Below, piece by piece: positions 10,213-21,782 of a stretch of DNA of 64,000 nt. The stretch spans positions 2,232,001-2,296,000 of the forward strand of contig JAGTJL010000006.1 in NCBI GenBank assembly GCA_020746875.1, given 5' to 3'. Origin of the DNA: Rhexocercosporidium sp. MPI-PUGE-AT-0058 (lineage: Eukaryota; Ascomycota; Leotiomycetes; Helotiales). A program made the translations under genes and the position numbers. Numbering within the stretch: position 1 is the stretch's first letter; each line of letters begins with the position of its first letter. The notes under the pieces were generated by a model, which saw only the letters and a program-made list of their open reading frames with translations, did not search any database and was not told where the DNA came from.

Positions 10213-10599
10213 CAAAACGCAAAGAACACCTCATCTTCTGGTGTTCACTCTCGACTTCGAAAGCCACCATCATCCTCGTACCACCAAAACAGCTACGATG
10301 CGGTCATACCATCACCTTTATTTTAGTCACGAGATCTAGTTTTGTCTTACCTAAGCGGATGCCATCTTGCCTGAGGCTACAATAGGGTTAGCACCCTTCC
10401 AGTTTTTCCACCAAAAATCTCTGTGGGCTCGCTTAAAATGCCCCATGGAGCGCGCTAGTGGGATAACGAGACTCGCCCTCCAGTCCTTCGCAAATCCTCC
10501 CACGACGACAGCGACCCTCTCACGACAACCTCATCGACCGACCGACCCTCTGTCTCATCACGCAGACAGACGCATCGGATCTCTCACACAACCGCCAAG
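10213..10599. promoter_or_regulatory. divergent promoter between EFM3 and RPS24
   Basis: The two start codons are 387 bases apart on opposite strands. The interval contains a pyrimidine-rich plus-strand leader (about 10480-10590) ahead of the ribosomal protein start, a common feature of ribosomal protein leaders. No specific factor site can be assigned with confidence. Confidence 0.5.
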
Positions 10600-11351
10600 A
10601 TGGCCGAACAAGCAGTCACGCTCCGAACGCGCAAGTTCATCAGAAACCCCCTCCTTGGCCGCAAGCAAATGGTCGTGTAAGTTTCCCTGCTCTGCTCCTC
10701 CGAACGAACCTAGCCCATCAATTGCGATCCCCGCGCTCTCCTCGGCATCGAATATCTGCGAAGATTTGAAGGATTTTGGAGTCGTGGGGAGGCTGGGCAG
10801 GTCGCGATGCGTTCCGTTCACATACACATACATATATTGGAGATGGCCAATTTCTGACTTGGCTTCTTTCTTCTACACAGTGATATCCTCCACCCCAACC
10901 GCGCCAACATCTCCAAGGATGAACTCCGTGGCAAGCTCGCCGAGATGTACAAGGCCAACAAGGACCAAGTCAACGTCTTCGGTCTCCAGACCCAATTCGG
11001 TGGCGGCAAGACGACCGGTTTCGCGCTCGTGTACGATTCGCCCGAGGCCCTGAAGAAATTCGAGCCACACTACAGATTGGTTCGTGTTGGATTTGCGTCG
11101 AAGATCGAGAAGCCCAGCAGACAACAGCGTACGTTCATCCTACACCTATTCGCTCCTATATCTGCATATACATATACATCGGTATCATACACTCGGGTTA
11201 CCACTAGAGGCGAAGTCAATATGGTAATATGGTTATGTCATGGTCGGTAAGCTAACACATCCGGTATCTAGGCAAGCAACGCAAGAACAGACAAAAGACT
11301 CTCCGTGGTACGGCAAAGGTCAAGGGTGCAACCAAGAAGAAGGACAAATAG
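10600..11351 (+). CDS. RPS24: 40S ribosomal protein eS24
   Basis: Component of the small ribosomal subunit. Three exons: 10600-10676, 10881-11128 and 11272-11351, with introns of 204 and 143 nt (GTAAGT and GTACGT donors). The spliced product is 134 residues, the normal length. It shows the family signature throughout: TLRTRKF near the N-terminus, RKQMV...[25 protein letters not shown] in the middle, and a Lys/Arg-rich end ([16 protein letters not shown]). Introns after the first 25 codons and near the end are typical for ribosomal protein genes of filamentous fungi. It is transcribed away from EFM3. Confidence 0.97.
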
Positions 11352-12836
11352 ACGACTCGTCCACTTCTGCAGGGGGGGAGGTTGCATATGGAAAATGCGC
11401 GAGCGGGGAAGATGGAAGGGGGCATGGCAGGGCGAAAAATCGGTGTTGCGGAATGGAAATTGGGCTCTCTGTCTTTTTGCATCCAACGCATACTCCCTTT
11501 TTACGCAGATCGGCTTTCTTCGCTTTTTTTGTCCGTTTCGTGCATGGATTCCGATGGCATGGGGGAATTATGGATATGCGTGGGCATGATTTCACATGAA
11601 ACCTGAGGACCGTACATTACAATCAAGGCGTTTGCTTCTCATGATACCTCTGTGGATGGAATGGCTGTTCGTTCGTTCGTGCGTGCGTGCGTGCGTGAGT
11701 GAGTGAGTGAGTGAGTGAGTGGTTGTGATACCCGGGCTGTTTCGTGAAAATGCTGGAAATAGGTACCAAAGGAACACGACACAACTCATGGAAGAGGGCT
11801 CGACGGGAGACGTGGAAAGAAGGTAGGCGGATACTTGAAGCTTGAAGGAGCAGCGAACTGGAAGTTTCCAGACACCCTGACCAACTCGTACATATTCAGG
11901 AACCAGGTCGGCAGAGGATCGAGGGAGCAGTAGCAGAAGTACCCAGCTGCCTGCAAAGTATTCAAGTTTCTAACGGAGCTACATCCCTTCTACGCTCAAG
12001 CTAGGTCTACCTACCTTCCAGAAGACAAACCCAACAGCTGTACCTTCACAGAAAGAAGGGCCTTTCTCCTCTGAGCCAAGCTGGCTGGGAAGCTAGGCTT
12101 ACAAGTCTCGAGCCGCAGACTGTCTGGAAGTCTCCAATGCAGGCAGGCGGTGCAAGTACTCCTCTCTGCTATAGAGAACTCCTCCTCCTCCTCCCTCTCC
12201 AATCCATCCATCCAGTCCACATTCCTACCCTACCGAAGATAGTTTTATACAAGAGTACTTACTGTCCGTAGCCCTTTTTGCCGGATTGGAGCAGGTAAGA
12301 ATTTTCCTGTTGGAGGTAGTGCGGCTTCTTTCGAAAATCTAGGGATTACTACAGTACCAGAGCGAACCGTCCAGCTGAAACATCGCTCTTGCGCTACTAC
12401 TGCGCGAGATCACCATGCAACATTGGGGATATGCACCACTGCCTATTCTTATATCAGATATGACAACACGGTAAATCAACAATCTCAAACCATGCACATG
12501 TCGCATCTCAAATCTCCAATGCGGTCGTTCATAGCAATGTATTTTCTAGGTGTCTATCAATCCCCACCATTCACACCCTCACACTTCTTTTCCTCCCAAC
12601 TAACTCACCATTTAAAGAGTACACACTTCCACGCCAATACCAGCCCTGGAGACCTCCACCATACTCTTCAACTTCCTGTACACCTCCTCTAGCACCAACA
12701 GCCTTCCAAACAACCTCGACCACCGTGACAACAAGTCTAAGTACCAATCTGAACAGTTCCGTCACCATGTTACCTTCGCGGTACACTACTCTCTGCCGAG
12801 GCGCAAACGACACAGTCTTCCTCTTATCACCAAGTC
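11352..12836. other. intergenic between convergent RPS24 and MFS genes
   Basis: 3' flanks of two converging genes plus a simple-repeat tract (11668-11721). No frame here has domain or composition support. An unusually long gap for two 3' ends (1.5 kb), but I see no RNA gene in it. Confidence 0.5.
11668..11721 (+). repeat. compound tetranucleotide microsatellite
   Basis: Consecutive GTTC, GTGC and GTGA tetranucleotide runs (each about 3-7 units) merge into one another, as expected from point mutations spreading by slippage. Confidence 0.9.
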
Positions 12837-15800
12837 CTACTCTTCGATACCCTTCCTCGCCAGACTGGTTCCCTTCCTCCCGCTGCCTCTGCCGCTCGCT
12901 CCTCTCGATACAGCAGGCCGTCCAGTCCCGTTTCCCGAACCCCCACGGTTGAGCATCTCTCGGTGTCCTCCAAGATCCCCCTGTTCAGGACCATCACTAC
13001 GGCTCCGCCTGCTTCCTCTAGAACTGTGACGACTCAAGCTTCTGCGAACATGGTTGACTACCTCCATCTCTTTTTCGTGAATTTTGTTCTTCAGCTCGTT
13101 CATGGCTGCTTGATTCGGATGCTTGGCTTCAAGACTTTGTTCGTCAACTAGTTTATTCTTGAGTCGGATCTCGCTGAATCGCGAGAGACTGCCAAGTTCG
13201 AGGAGGCACATGCGACGCGTAGTGTGGTGAGGATTACCGATGATAATCGGGCGCCATGGTTCTTCTTCTTGAACGCCTTCTTGCTGCCGGATGGCAGAGG
13301 TTCGACGGGCATTGTGATATTGCTCCATCTCGTCTTTTTTGGAGTCTGGGATGATTTGCACATCGGTGTAACGAATCAACGTTCCTAGAAGCAATATCGA
13401 AAGGATGAGGAGGATACCTGCCATGACACCAGTCGCTGCTTGTTGACCAAGGTGCCGTGTGAGGACGCCTCCAACGCCAGAAGAAGCCGCAGCGATCAAG
13501 TAGCCAAAGCCCTGGGTGATGGCGAAACCAGACGCAACGCGTGGGAACGAGGAATAGTTCGTTCGTTTGCTCGTCGCCTTATCACCAGCTGATCCTCTGC
13601 TGCGACCAGTCATTCCAGGTTGGAGATCAGAAGTATCGAAGGTTTCCATGATGATACCATGACATTCTGCCATAGCAAGGTTCGACAAGAATCCAATTAG
13701 TGCCGCGAAAAGGATTGGGATGATGAAAGGAATTGGAGGACCACCCGATGAAAGAGTATACGCAATACCGGCCAGTGGAAGGCACAAGACGAATATAGAC
13801 CGTCGCACCATGTGTGAAGTCCAGGAAATCTTCTTCTTGAAGGTGCCATCGTCACTTACAGGAGCTAACTGACGAGCTCGACTGAAAAGCGACGCTTTCT
13901 GAAATGGTATGGCAATAAGAGCGCCTACTGGTATTGCTAGACCCGCTCCACCAACTTGTGGTGATGTGAACTTGTAATCCTTAGACATCAAAGCACCCAA
14001 TAACTATGAACTGTTAGCTTCGTTGACACAATCAAGCTGAAGCCATACCAATGTAATGAGGACTTGCTGTCCATAGATCCAAGCAGTGTACAATGCCATG
14101 ATGAGAAAGCCAGGCTGCCGCAACATTCTTTGGGTGAGGACAACTCCAGAGTGGAACTCTTCACCCCACCATTTAGGACCGGTTTGGAACACATGCATCT
14201 TGACTTCACCGCGTGCTAGTCTGCGAGATACATCTCCTTCATTGACCACTTCGGCCACCGATCTTCTGAATGCAGAGCGTCGCACCTCCGGACACAGTAC
14301 GTTCAGCAGCATGACAAATGCAATGATGCAAATGCTAACATAAAAGCCCCATGCCGGGTTCAGATTGTTAATGATAACAGCTCCGATCATGAAGCCAATG
14401 CCTATGGAACCAAGCGCAGACCAAGTCCAGAGGCCAAGCCAGACGCCCATGCCACCACCATGGCGTCTCACATCAAACTCATCCACATGCTCCTGGTGGG
14501 GATTAGTACTCTGTAGAGATGCACCAAAGAGATCCGTTAGCATTTGCTTAAAGTTCATGTTGGCAAAACCGAGACAAAATCCCATCAGAGCTCGAGACAT
14601 GATAAGTCCAACTCTCCACGTCGACACATATGGCGAACGAAATTCACCAACCGCAAGAGCTTGTGGGAAAAGGAGAGGCATCGCAAGTGACATGGACCCC
14701 ATGATATAGGGCTTCCGCCCATGAAGTAAAGGTAACGGCCAGAAAAAGAAGGTTGGTATGGCCAGACCAATGAAGAAAAAGACGTTGCCGAGAACTGTGT
14801 AGTGGTGAAAGTCGACGATATAGTATTGGATTGCAGGCGTCTCTCCAGCATAGATCCCCACTAGGAGTCCGATCAACGCAGTACTGATGCAAGCAACAGT
14901 TGCAACAAATCGCTTTCGTCCAGGAGACCAATCTCTTGCAATTGTTTGCCGCTTGTGAGAACGGGCCAGGCTGAATCCTTTGATGTGGTGATCTCTGAGA
15001 CTGAGATGTCGCTTTCCACCAAGCGAGAACTGATTCTTCTTGCTACTCCGCTCTCCATGAGTTGTTGGAGGGATATTTGTACCAGGACTATCTCGTAGCT
15101 CCACAGCCTCATGTGCTCGACTTCGGCTCGGCTCTCCTCCCCCTCCACGATGTCGAACTCCATAGCCAGTGTCAAAATCCAGGACCTCACTGTGTGTCAT
15201 CAGCGAGCCACCCAGACTGTGAGAGTACTGTCTGCTGTTGGGATCAATGACTTGTGGCTCTTGCACAATTGTTTTTCCTCTGGTCGCTGGTTGAGAACAG
15301 TGCTCTATCTTGCTATGGTCAATATCCTGCCAATTATAGGTGAGGCCAGTTTGCGTAGTTTGGCCGGACGCAAAGTTAGATCTCGACTGTCCTTCCTCAG
15401 CTCGCTGTCTCAACATCAAGGAGCTCGCCCGGGGTGTAATTGGAGGATGGCGGTTTTCAATTATGTAATCACGTACCTCTTGCTTCCCGGGAACCTCTTT
15501 GGCAGCAAGCTTTGCTCGGATGGCTTCATGATCCTCCTCGGAGTGCTCTTTAATGCAGACTGGAACGAACTCAGTCCCTCGGCGAGGAGTGAGTTGTGGC
15601 AGAGGAACAACTCCGCTTGAAGCTCTACGATTCTTACTGACACCTGTTAGCGTTTCTTTGGAGTCCGGCTCCGTGGTATTAGCAATCGTTCCACGATTGG
15701 GACTGAGTCGTCTCGGAGACTTTGCAGAGCTCTTTCGGTGCTCAGTGCTTCGTCTCTTTGCGTTAAAAGGCTCAATCGTCCTAAACTCTGGTTTATGGTC

Positions 15801-18800
15801 ACCCTCGACCGTCTCTCTCTCTACTTCGAGACTCATTGGAGGGAATGCAGCCGCAGTCATCCGTCTAGAACCAGGCTGGATACCAATATTGCTGTTATGA
15901 TTTGATGGCTCATTCCAAGACGCTGTGTCCATCTTAATAATGTCCACATTCGTTTCAGTGCGCATCGAGCGGGGATCCGCTGCTCGGATCTGGTCGATGG
16001 AGGCATTCATGTCCTGATCAAGACGAGACTCAACAGCCATGGAGGCTCGCGAATGAGGAAATGATGCGGGAGGATATGGTGTTGAGACTCGACCGGTTGG
16101 CGGCCATCCAGATGCATGCCTCGAGGGCAGCTTCTTGGCAGACACTGTGATACTTCGACTTTGACCTGGGCTGTGGGCATTCTCGCCGTCGGTGAGATCA
16201 GAATCACTGCTTCCAGAATCACTGCGTAGACTCTCGTGTATACTTGGGTCACTGAAATCTGAATCAGAACAGCGCGTAGGAGAGACCCTTGATGGAATTC
16301 CGCTGGACCTAAGAGCAGGTGTATGAGGTGCATCGACTTGTGACTGCAACTTCTGACTGTTGCGGAGAACATTGAGAGATTGCTCGAGACTGTCTTGAGA
16401 TTTTACAGTATCAGGAGTATGGGTTGCTTGTCTAGCGATGAAGAGAGCTTCATTCATGAGGTTCTCAAGATCTTTAATGGTGCGCGTGAAAGTTTCCGAA
16501 ATGTCGGTTCTTTTGTCGTCTCTGACTTTGGTTGCTTGCGGCTTGGTAACAGTTTTCCCAAGCTTTGCGGGGTCTGGAGTTCTTCCCAAGTACAATTCAT
16601 CGACAGCCTTGACAGGAGCAGTTTGGGATCTGACAGGCCGGGCACCTCTTGTCCTTGGTGGTAGGGCTGTGAAACGAGTCTCATACGGACCATTTGTTGA
16701 TAGCAAATCTTTCAGCCAGTGGACGGTGTTCTTACGGCCAAGTCGCTCTCCAGACAGGGAAGCAGAACTCAAGCTTTTACGACGATTGGGACCCTGGTTC
16801 AAGGCCGCCAGTTCCACCCCATTGTTGACTTTGTCTGCTGAGCCTGCACTTCTCAGTGAGCCAGCTGAGGACGCAGAACGAAGTCCCCGGCTTCCTCTAG
16901 AGATGAGACGCTCGTAAGACCGCTTGCGAGATCCCATCAGAGATCCTTGAGCTGAGACTTTTGCGAAAGAATTCGTAGCTTTTGTCTTTGGACTTAGGAC
17001 ACGATTTCTCGAAGAGTGACGAGTTGGAATTGCGGTGTACCCTGCCGATGAGCCCTTCTTCCACGCATACGCCTGGGAAATTTTCCAAACACCATTGGTA
17101 TCGCCGGAAGGAGGTTTGGTATCGGAATCGAGAGGTATTGATTCTAACTCTTCAGGAGAAAAGGCGCGCGGAGACAGTACGCGATTCTGGCGAGCATCGG
17201 GAAGACGGGGTGGGCTGTGATCCGGACCAGGTGATCCGGACTTACTCAGCTGCCCTCGATCGTTTTCCCGCGAAGAGACAGATCCGCTATTAGAACTCTG
17301 AATAGGCGCAGTTCCATTGACCGATGACTGGCTCTCTTGTGTTTGGTTTGGAGGTTTCCGAAACGTAGTTTGGGTTGTTTCTGGTTCTCCCAGACCAGTA
17401 TTATGACCTGCAAGAATAACGGTAGACTCAGAATCTTTTTCAGACGTAGGCATGGCATTTCTCGCAGCAGCTCGTTGAATGTGCTTGTCTGCGTTCTTAG
17501 AAGCTCGCGTGAGCGAAGCTGATACAAGCTGCCGGTACTCATTGGACGACTCATCCATCCCAGGTGGTACAACAATATCCTGTACAGCATTGCGGACAGC
17601 AATTTGGACTGCGTTCTGAACCGCTTCTTTCATGGCAGGAACAAATCCCCAATATTCTGCATTTGAGAAGTCCACAGGTGGTTGAGAGGGTTGACTTGTG
17701 CCAATTCGTTGGCTTTCTGAGAGCTTTCCTTCCTGAGTAGGTATGACGGCTGCAGTTTGTTCTGGCGAGAGAAAAGAACCTATAACCTTATCATTTAGGT
17801 TAACGAGCAAATCTTGCGTTAGACTAGCTGAAGATTCTAGATCATCGCCATTATTCGCTGATGACAGAGTTTTATAAGCCTTAACACCAGCCATTGCTTC
17901 ATTTGGCAACAGACATTGGCCAAGGGCGTGAGATTTACGAGATACTATTTGGCTTGTAGAGATGGTGAACAAGCTCCCCGTCTTCGAAGCTGCACGGAGC
18001 GCATCCTCGGCGGTAGCTTTATCAATGTTGCAAGTATCAGTCTTGCCGGCGGCTGAGCCATGACCTTCTTGCTTCTCGAATGCCATCCCTTGTACCATCT
18101 GCTCTTGAGCTTCTTGGATACGGCCTCGTACACTGTCAACAAGGTCCTTCGATTTTTGAAGATCCGTGAGGTAACCGGATGTGGGAAATGGGACCCCATC
18201 TCCAGGACGGTCGTAAGAGCTGGTAGGAACAGGCATCGGCTCCCCATTGGCCGCTGTGCCCTTTTTGCTTGCCCCAATTTCCTCAGCGTTATCGGATTGG
18301 TGAGGTGCTGTTCCTTTGGTTAGGCTATCACCAAACACCTTCGGGGCTTCCGCGACGGAGACACCCAAACCAGTCTTTCCCTCGTCACTCTCCCCTATCG
18401 ACTCATTTGTATCGAAGTACTCCGTCTCCCTTTGTGAGCCCTTACCCTTGGAATTGCTCCCAGCCGATTTCAACACTTCATCATAAGCAGGCTCACTAGG
18501 CATCACCTTCTCAGATAAGCTGGAGATTGTGGATAAAAGAGGAGGTACGGGCAAACCAGTGTCAATAGGTTGAGATTCAGTGACGGAGGTTTTCAAAAGA
18601 GCATGTCGCATGACTGAGTTTCTCGAGGCTCCTGAGAGAAGGGAAGGACTGTAAGGCTTCGATTTCACCGATGCGTTGTTGGATCTCAGTGAACCATCTG
18701 ATCTCTTTTCACGAACAGAATCAATCGGTTGAGCATGCGATTGCTTTGGGGATATCGGTGCGCCAACCGCTCCAGATATAGCAGGCGTATCAGCTTGTTT

Positions 18801-20330
18801 GCGAACAATATCCTGATTTGACATCGGGTCATTGGGGGTGAACGACACTCTGGACTTCCTTTGGTCTACAGCGGCGTTTTCTGGGCCTTGGTCCAGACTA
18901 TCCGAAGGGACCGGCTTGCGAGGAATAGAAGTCCGAGACTGTCGGGATCTTGGATCTTCGCTCATAGGAGTCTGCTCGAAGATAGGCTGCACTATAGAGA
19001 TGGATACATTTGTTGGAACTCGACTAGGGTTGGATAAGCAGTTTTTCTCGTTATTAGCAGCCTGAGGGCCAAGGGGTTCGATAGGCTTGGGCGATCGTGG
19101 TGCAGAACCTTCCTCGAGTCGAGACGAGATTTCAGCGAGTTTGGTCCGCAATGACTGTGAAGCACGTTTTGCTCTGTAGCCTGGCAAACTGAAATTCGTT
19201 GCAACGGTTGTAGAGAAATGGCTTGGTGATTGCTCCATTTCAGCAAGTTCCAATGACTGAACAGCGAGTGGAAATGCGTCCATGGTAGACCCAGAAGTTA
19301 CGCTGCTGATAGGTGAGAGCGCTCTCTCTATTGGTGACCGTAAGCTCCTTCGGGTACGACCTGGAGACTCTGCAACTGACTTGGACAGCTCTGCTTTCTT
19401 GACTTCCACTTGGCGAGTACCCAATGGTTTCGACTTGTTGTACTGGCCATCTGTTGCATTGAGTGACGAGGACCTAGCTTTAATGCCCTTCACCGAAATG
19501 CCCATTTTGGCCAGACCATCCGGTATTGATCTGAAATCTTCTTCGATCCGCCGATCGACAGATACGCTTCGAGACGATACCGAATTAGACCGGCGACGAT
19601 GTTTCGAGCAATTTTTGAGGCCTGGCTCGCATCCACTCATGAAGCATGCCAAATCCGCTGCTTCGATCTCGAGTCCGGGGCTTGGCAACTTTGAGTGCTT
19701 GACGAGGTACTTGGATGGTAGTGGATCAGCTGGATCACAAGGAGGGCAACAGTCCAACTCAGTCTCGTGTAGCTCTTCGTCGTTCTCAGGTATGAGGGGA
19801 CTGATCTCGACGCATGACTTGATGCCTTCCAGTTCCGACGCCTTCTTATCCCGCAAGATCAGTTTTGGAAAACGGAACTTGTTCTTGGGCTCGAGGGCAA
19901 GAGCAGGACCAACAGGGTCTCTGAGGTCACTTGCTGAATTTGACACACGTAGGATAGATTTGAGAGGTTGGGTTGGCTCTTGGTCCAGGTCTGCCATTGT
20001 GCTCTTCGATTGAGCTCTTCTGATCCCAGGGACACTGAGTCGACCAGTTGCTTGTCGAGCAAGTTTAGCAACGCTCTTCGCAGAGCCAAAATCAAATCCA
20101 GACACAAGGTCGCAGGCCTCAGATTCTGGGGGGAAAGGCTCGTCAGAGGTATTCGGTGTCCGTGGATGCCAGTGATGGTTTCTCGATAGGAACAGTGAGC
20201 GAACGCGAGAGACGATGTCTTCGTCTACCAGTAGACAGGAGGAGTAATCGAGGCCGGTGCTGTATTCTGTTGAGGCTCGTCGACGTAACGACGGAACTAC
20301 CTCAACAGTCCCATAGAAGTCGCCAGGCAT
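12837..20330 (-). CDS. giant protein: about 1800 disordered residues plus major-facilitator transporter
   Basis: Two exons, 14049-20330 (6282 nt) and 12837-14003, split by a 45-nt intron (GTATGG donor, GCTAAC branch, TAG acceptor), give about 2482 residues from ATG 20330. Residues 1 to about 1800 are low-complexity, rich in Ser/Pro/Arg/Lys/Gln with many SP, RS and RRxS sites and no visible fold. From about 1803 (basic RKRF just before the first helix) come roughly 12 membrane helices of an MFS drug/H+-type transporter. These include GETPAIQYYI, the loop GRKPYIMG between helices 2 and 3, RALMGFCLGFANM, and a second half after the intron. A cytosolic tail of about 200 residues contains a short charged coil (EAKHPNQAAMNELKNK) and a Gly/Ser/Arg-rich end. 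Substrate is unknown. MFS proteins are usually 450-650 residues, so the N-terminal extension is exceptional; the frame is continuous and no second start is needed. Confidence 0.85.
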
Positions 20331-21031
20331 GTAATGATGTCAAGAAGAAGGAGATGGTAGGTTTCCAGCAGATGGTATCTACTGTTGAAGTATATCTGCT
20401 GGAGAGCAGTGGTAAAGAGCGTGATAGAGAAAGGAGTGCGGTGATGGGGATACTGAAGATGATGAGGTTTAGATGAAAGAAGCAGAGAAGGTCAGCGAGC
20501 AGAGAGGTAGATAGGCTAGACAGTGCTGATGTTGTAAAAGGAAGGAGCGGGCTAGGTCGCGAGGGAGGTTTCTAAAAACAGAAGGAAGAGACGACGGATT
20601 TTGCTGGGTGCAATCATCTTCATTGATGGTCGAAAGGCCTCTATTGCATAGAAAGAGCTCTCTGAGAACATGATTTTGCACAACGACGCTTTGGAATTGA
20701 GGGGAGGGTTACTGCGTTTTCAGCATTATAAGTCAAATGCCCACCCACTCTCCACAGCACTTACTTGAGATTCGAAATTGTCGATGAAGTTTGAAATCCC
20801 CCATCCGTATTTTCGGAATCACATTCGGATGAACATCCTTCTCTAGGGACCTCGCTGTTTCACCTCATTGTTTTGAGGTACTCGAGCGTTGTTGAAGACA
20901 CCGAGCCTTGATGTGACTTCTAGCCTACAACTCACTTGGATCCATCGGCGTGCGGACATAACCACCATGCATGTCAACCCTTAACTTCCATTCCAGATCA
21001 GCCGGATTCGGTCACGCCTCGGAGATCTCTA

Positions 21032-21349
21032 TCAAAGCCATGTGGATTTGTTCCCAGCTGCCCGGTGAGGGATCTCTGGACTGTGGACCCATCTAAATGT
21101 GCCTTCAAATTTATCAACTCCACAGAGTCCACAGGCAGCTGGAGCCATCACGATCAACCATAATGTTCCAAATCCAGAGATTGGGATCATCGCCAATACT
21201 ACAGCGGAGCTCGTCGTAGCTTCGCTGTTGTTGTCGTCGTCGTCGTCTAGTGCACCAGCAGGGTCCAAGTAAGAAGTAAGAGAGTAAGCATGTATTTCAA
21301 AAATCCACCCTGTCGCGAAAAGCATCGCAAGAATCAGCAGCAGCGTCAT
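21032..21349 (-). CDS. doubtful small membrane protein
   Basis: A 105-codon frame with a true ATG begins with a hydrophobic signal-like segment (TLLLILAMLFATGWIF), then an acidic linker with five consecutive Asp, then a second hydrophobic segment (AVVLAMIPISGFGTLWLIV). The arrangement could be a tiny two-segment membrane protein, but no homolog comes to mind. The Asp run is simply a GTC trinucleotide repeat on the plus strand, so it may be chance. Confidence 0.2.
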   Translation of the reverse strand: MTLLLILAMLFATGWIFEIHAYSLTSYLDPAGALDDDDDNNSEATTSSAVVLAMIPISGFGTLWLIVMAPAACGLCGVDKFEGTFRWVHSPEIPHRAAGNKSTWL

Positions 21350-21746
21350 CGGTTACAATACTGCCGATCTACCGTCCCGCTATCACTGTCCTGTCATCTG
21401 AAAATTTCTAGCGGGGGTGGGGTTAAGGGGTTGAGCATTTCGGAGCACGTGTGGAAGGTGTAGTAGAACGTCTCAAGATGTCTCGGGAGTGAGGTTGAAA
21501 GCGGGTCAGTGCATGAGGATGCCATTGGGGAGTGGACAAGCAAGCAAGCACGGGCATTGATGCAGATAGCCTGAAAGCTTCTTACCGAGACATAAATTTC
21601 CACTGAGAGAAGGCGAGAGAAAGACTTGGAGAGGCAGGATATCAGAAGATTAGTCAGATACTACGGTAGAAGGGAAAAGGAGAGAAGACTTTCCCATAGG
21701 GCACAACATTAGGGCCGGCTCTGCGGAATTAAAGGAATCGGGGGAG

Positions 21747-21782
21747 GACGAGGACGAGGACGAGGAAGAGGAAGAGGAAGAG
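21747..21782 (+). repeat. GAGGAC/GAGGAA hexanucleotide repeat
   Basis: Purine tract of GAGGAC units changing to GAGGAA units, lying in the divergent promoter region. Not inside a supported coding frame. Confidence 0.8.
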
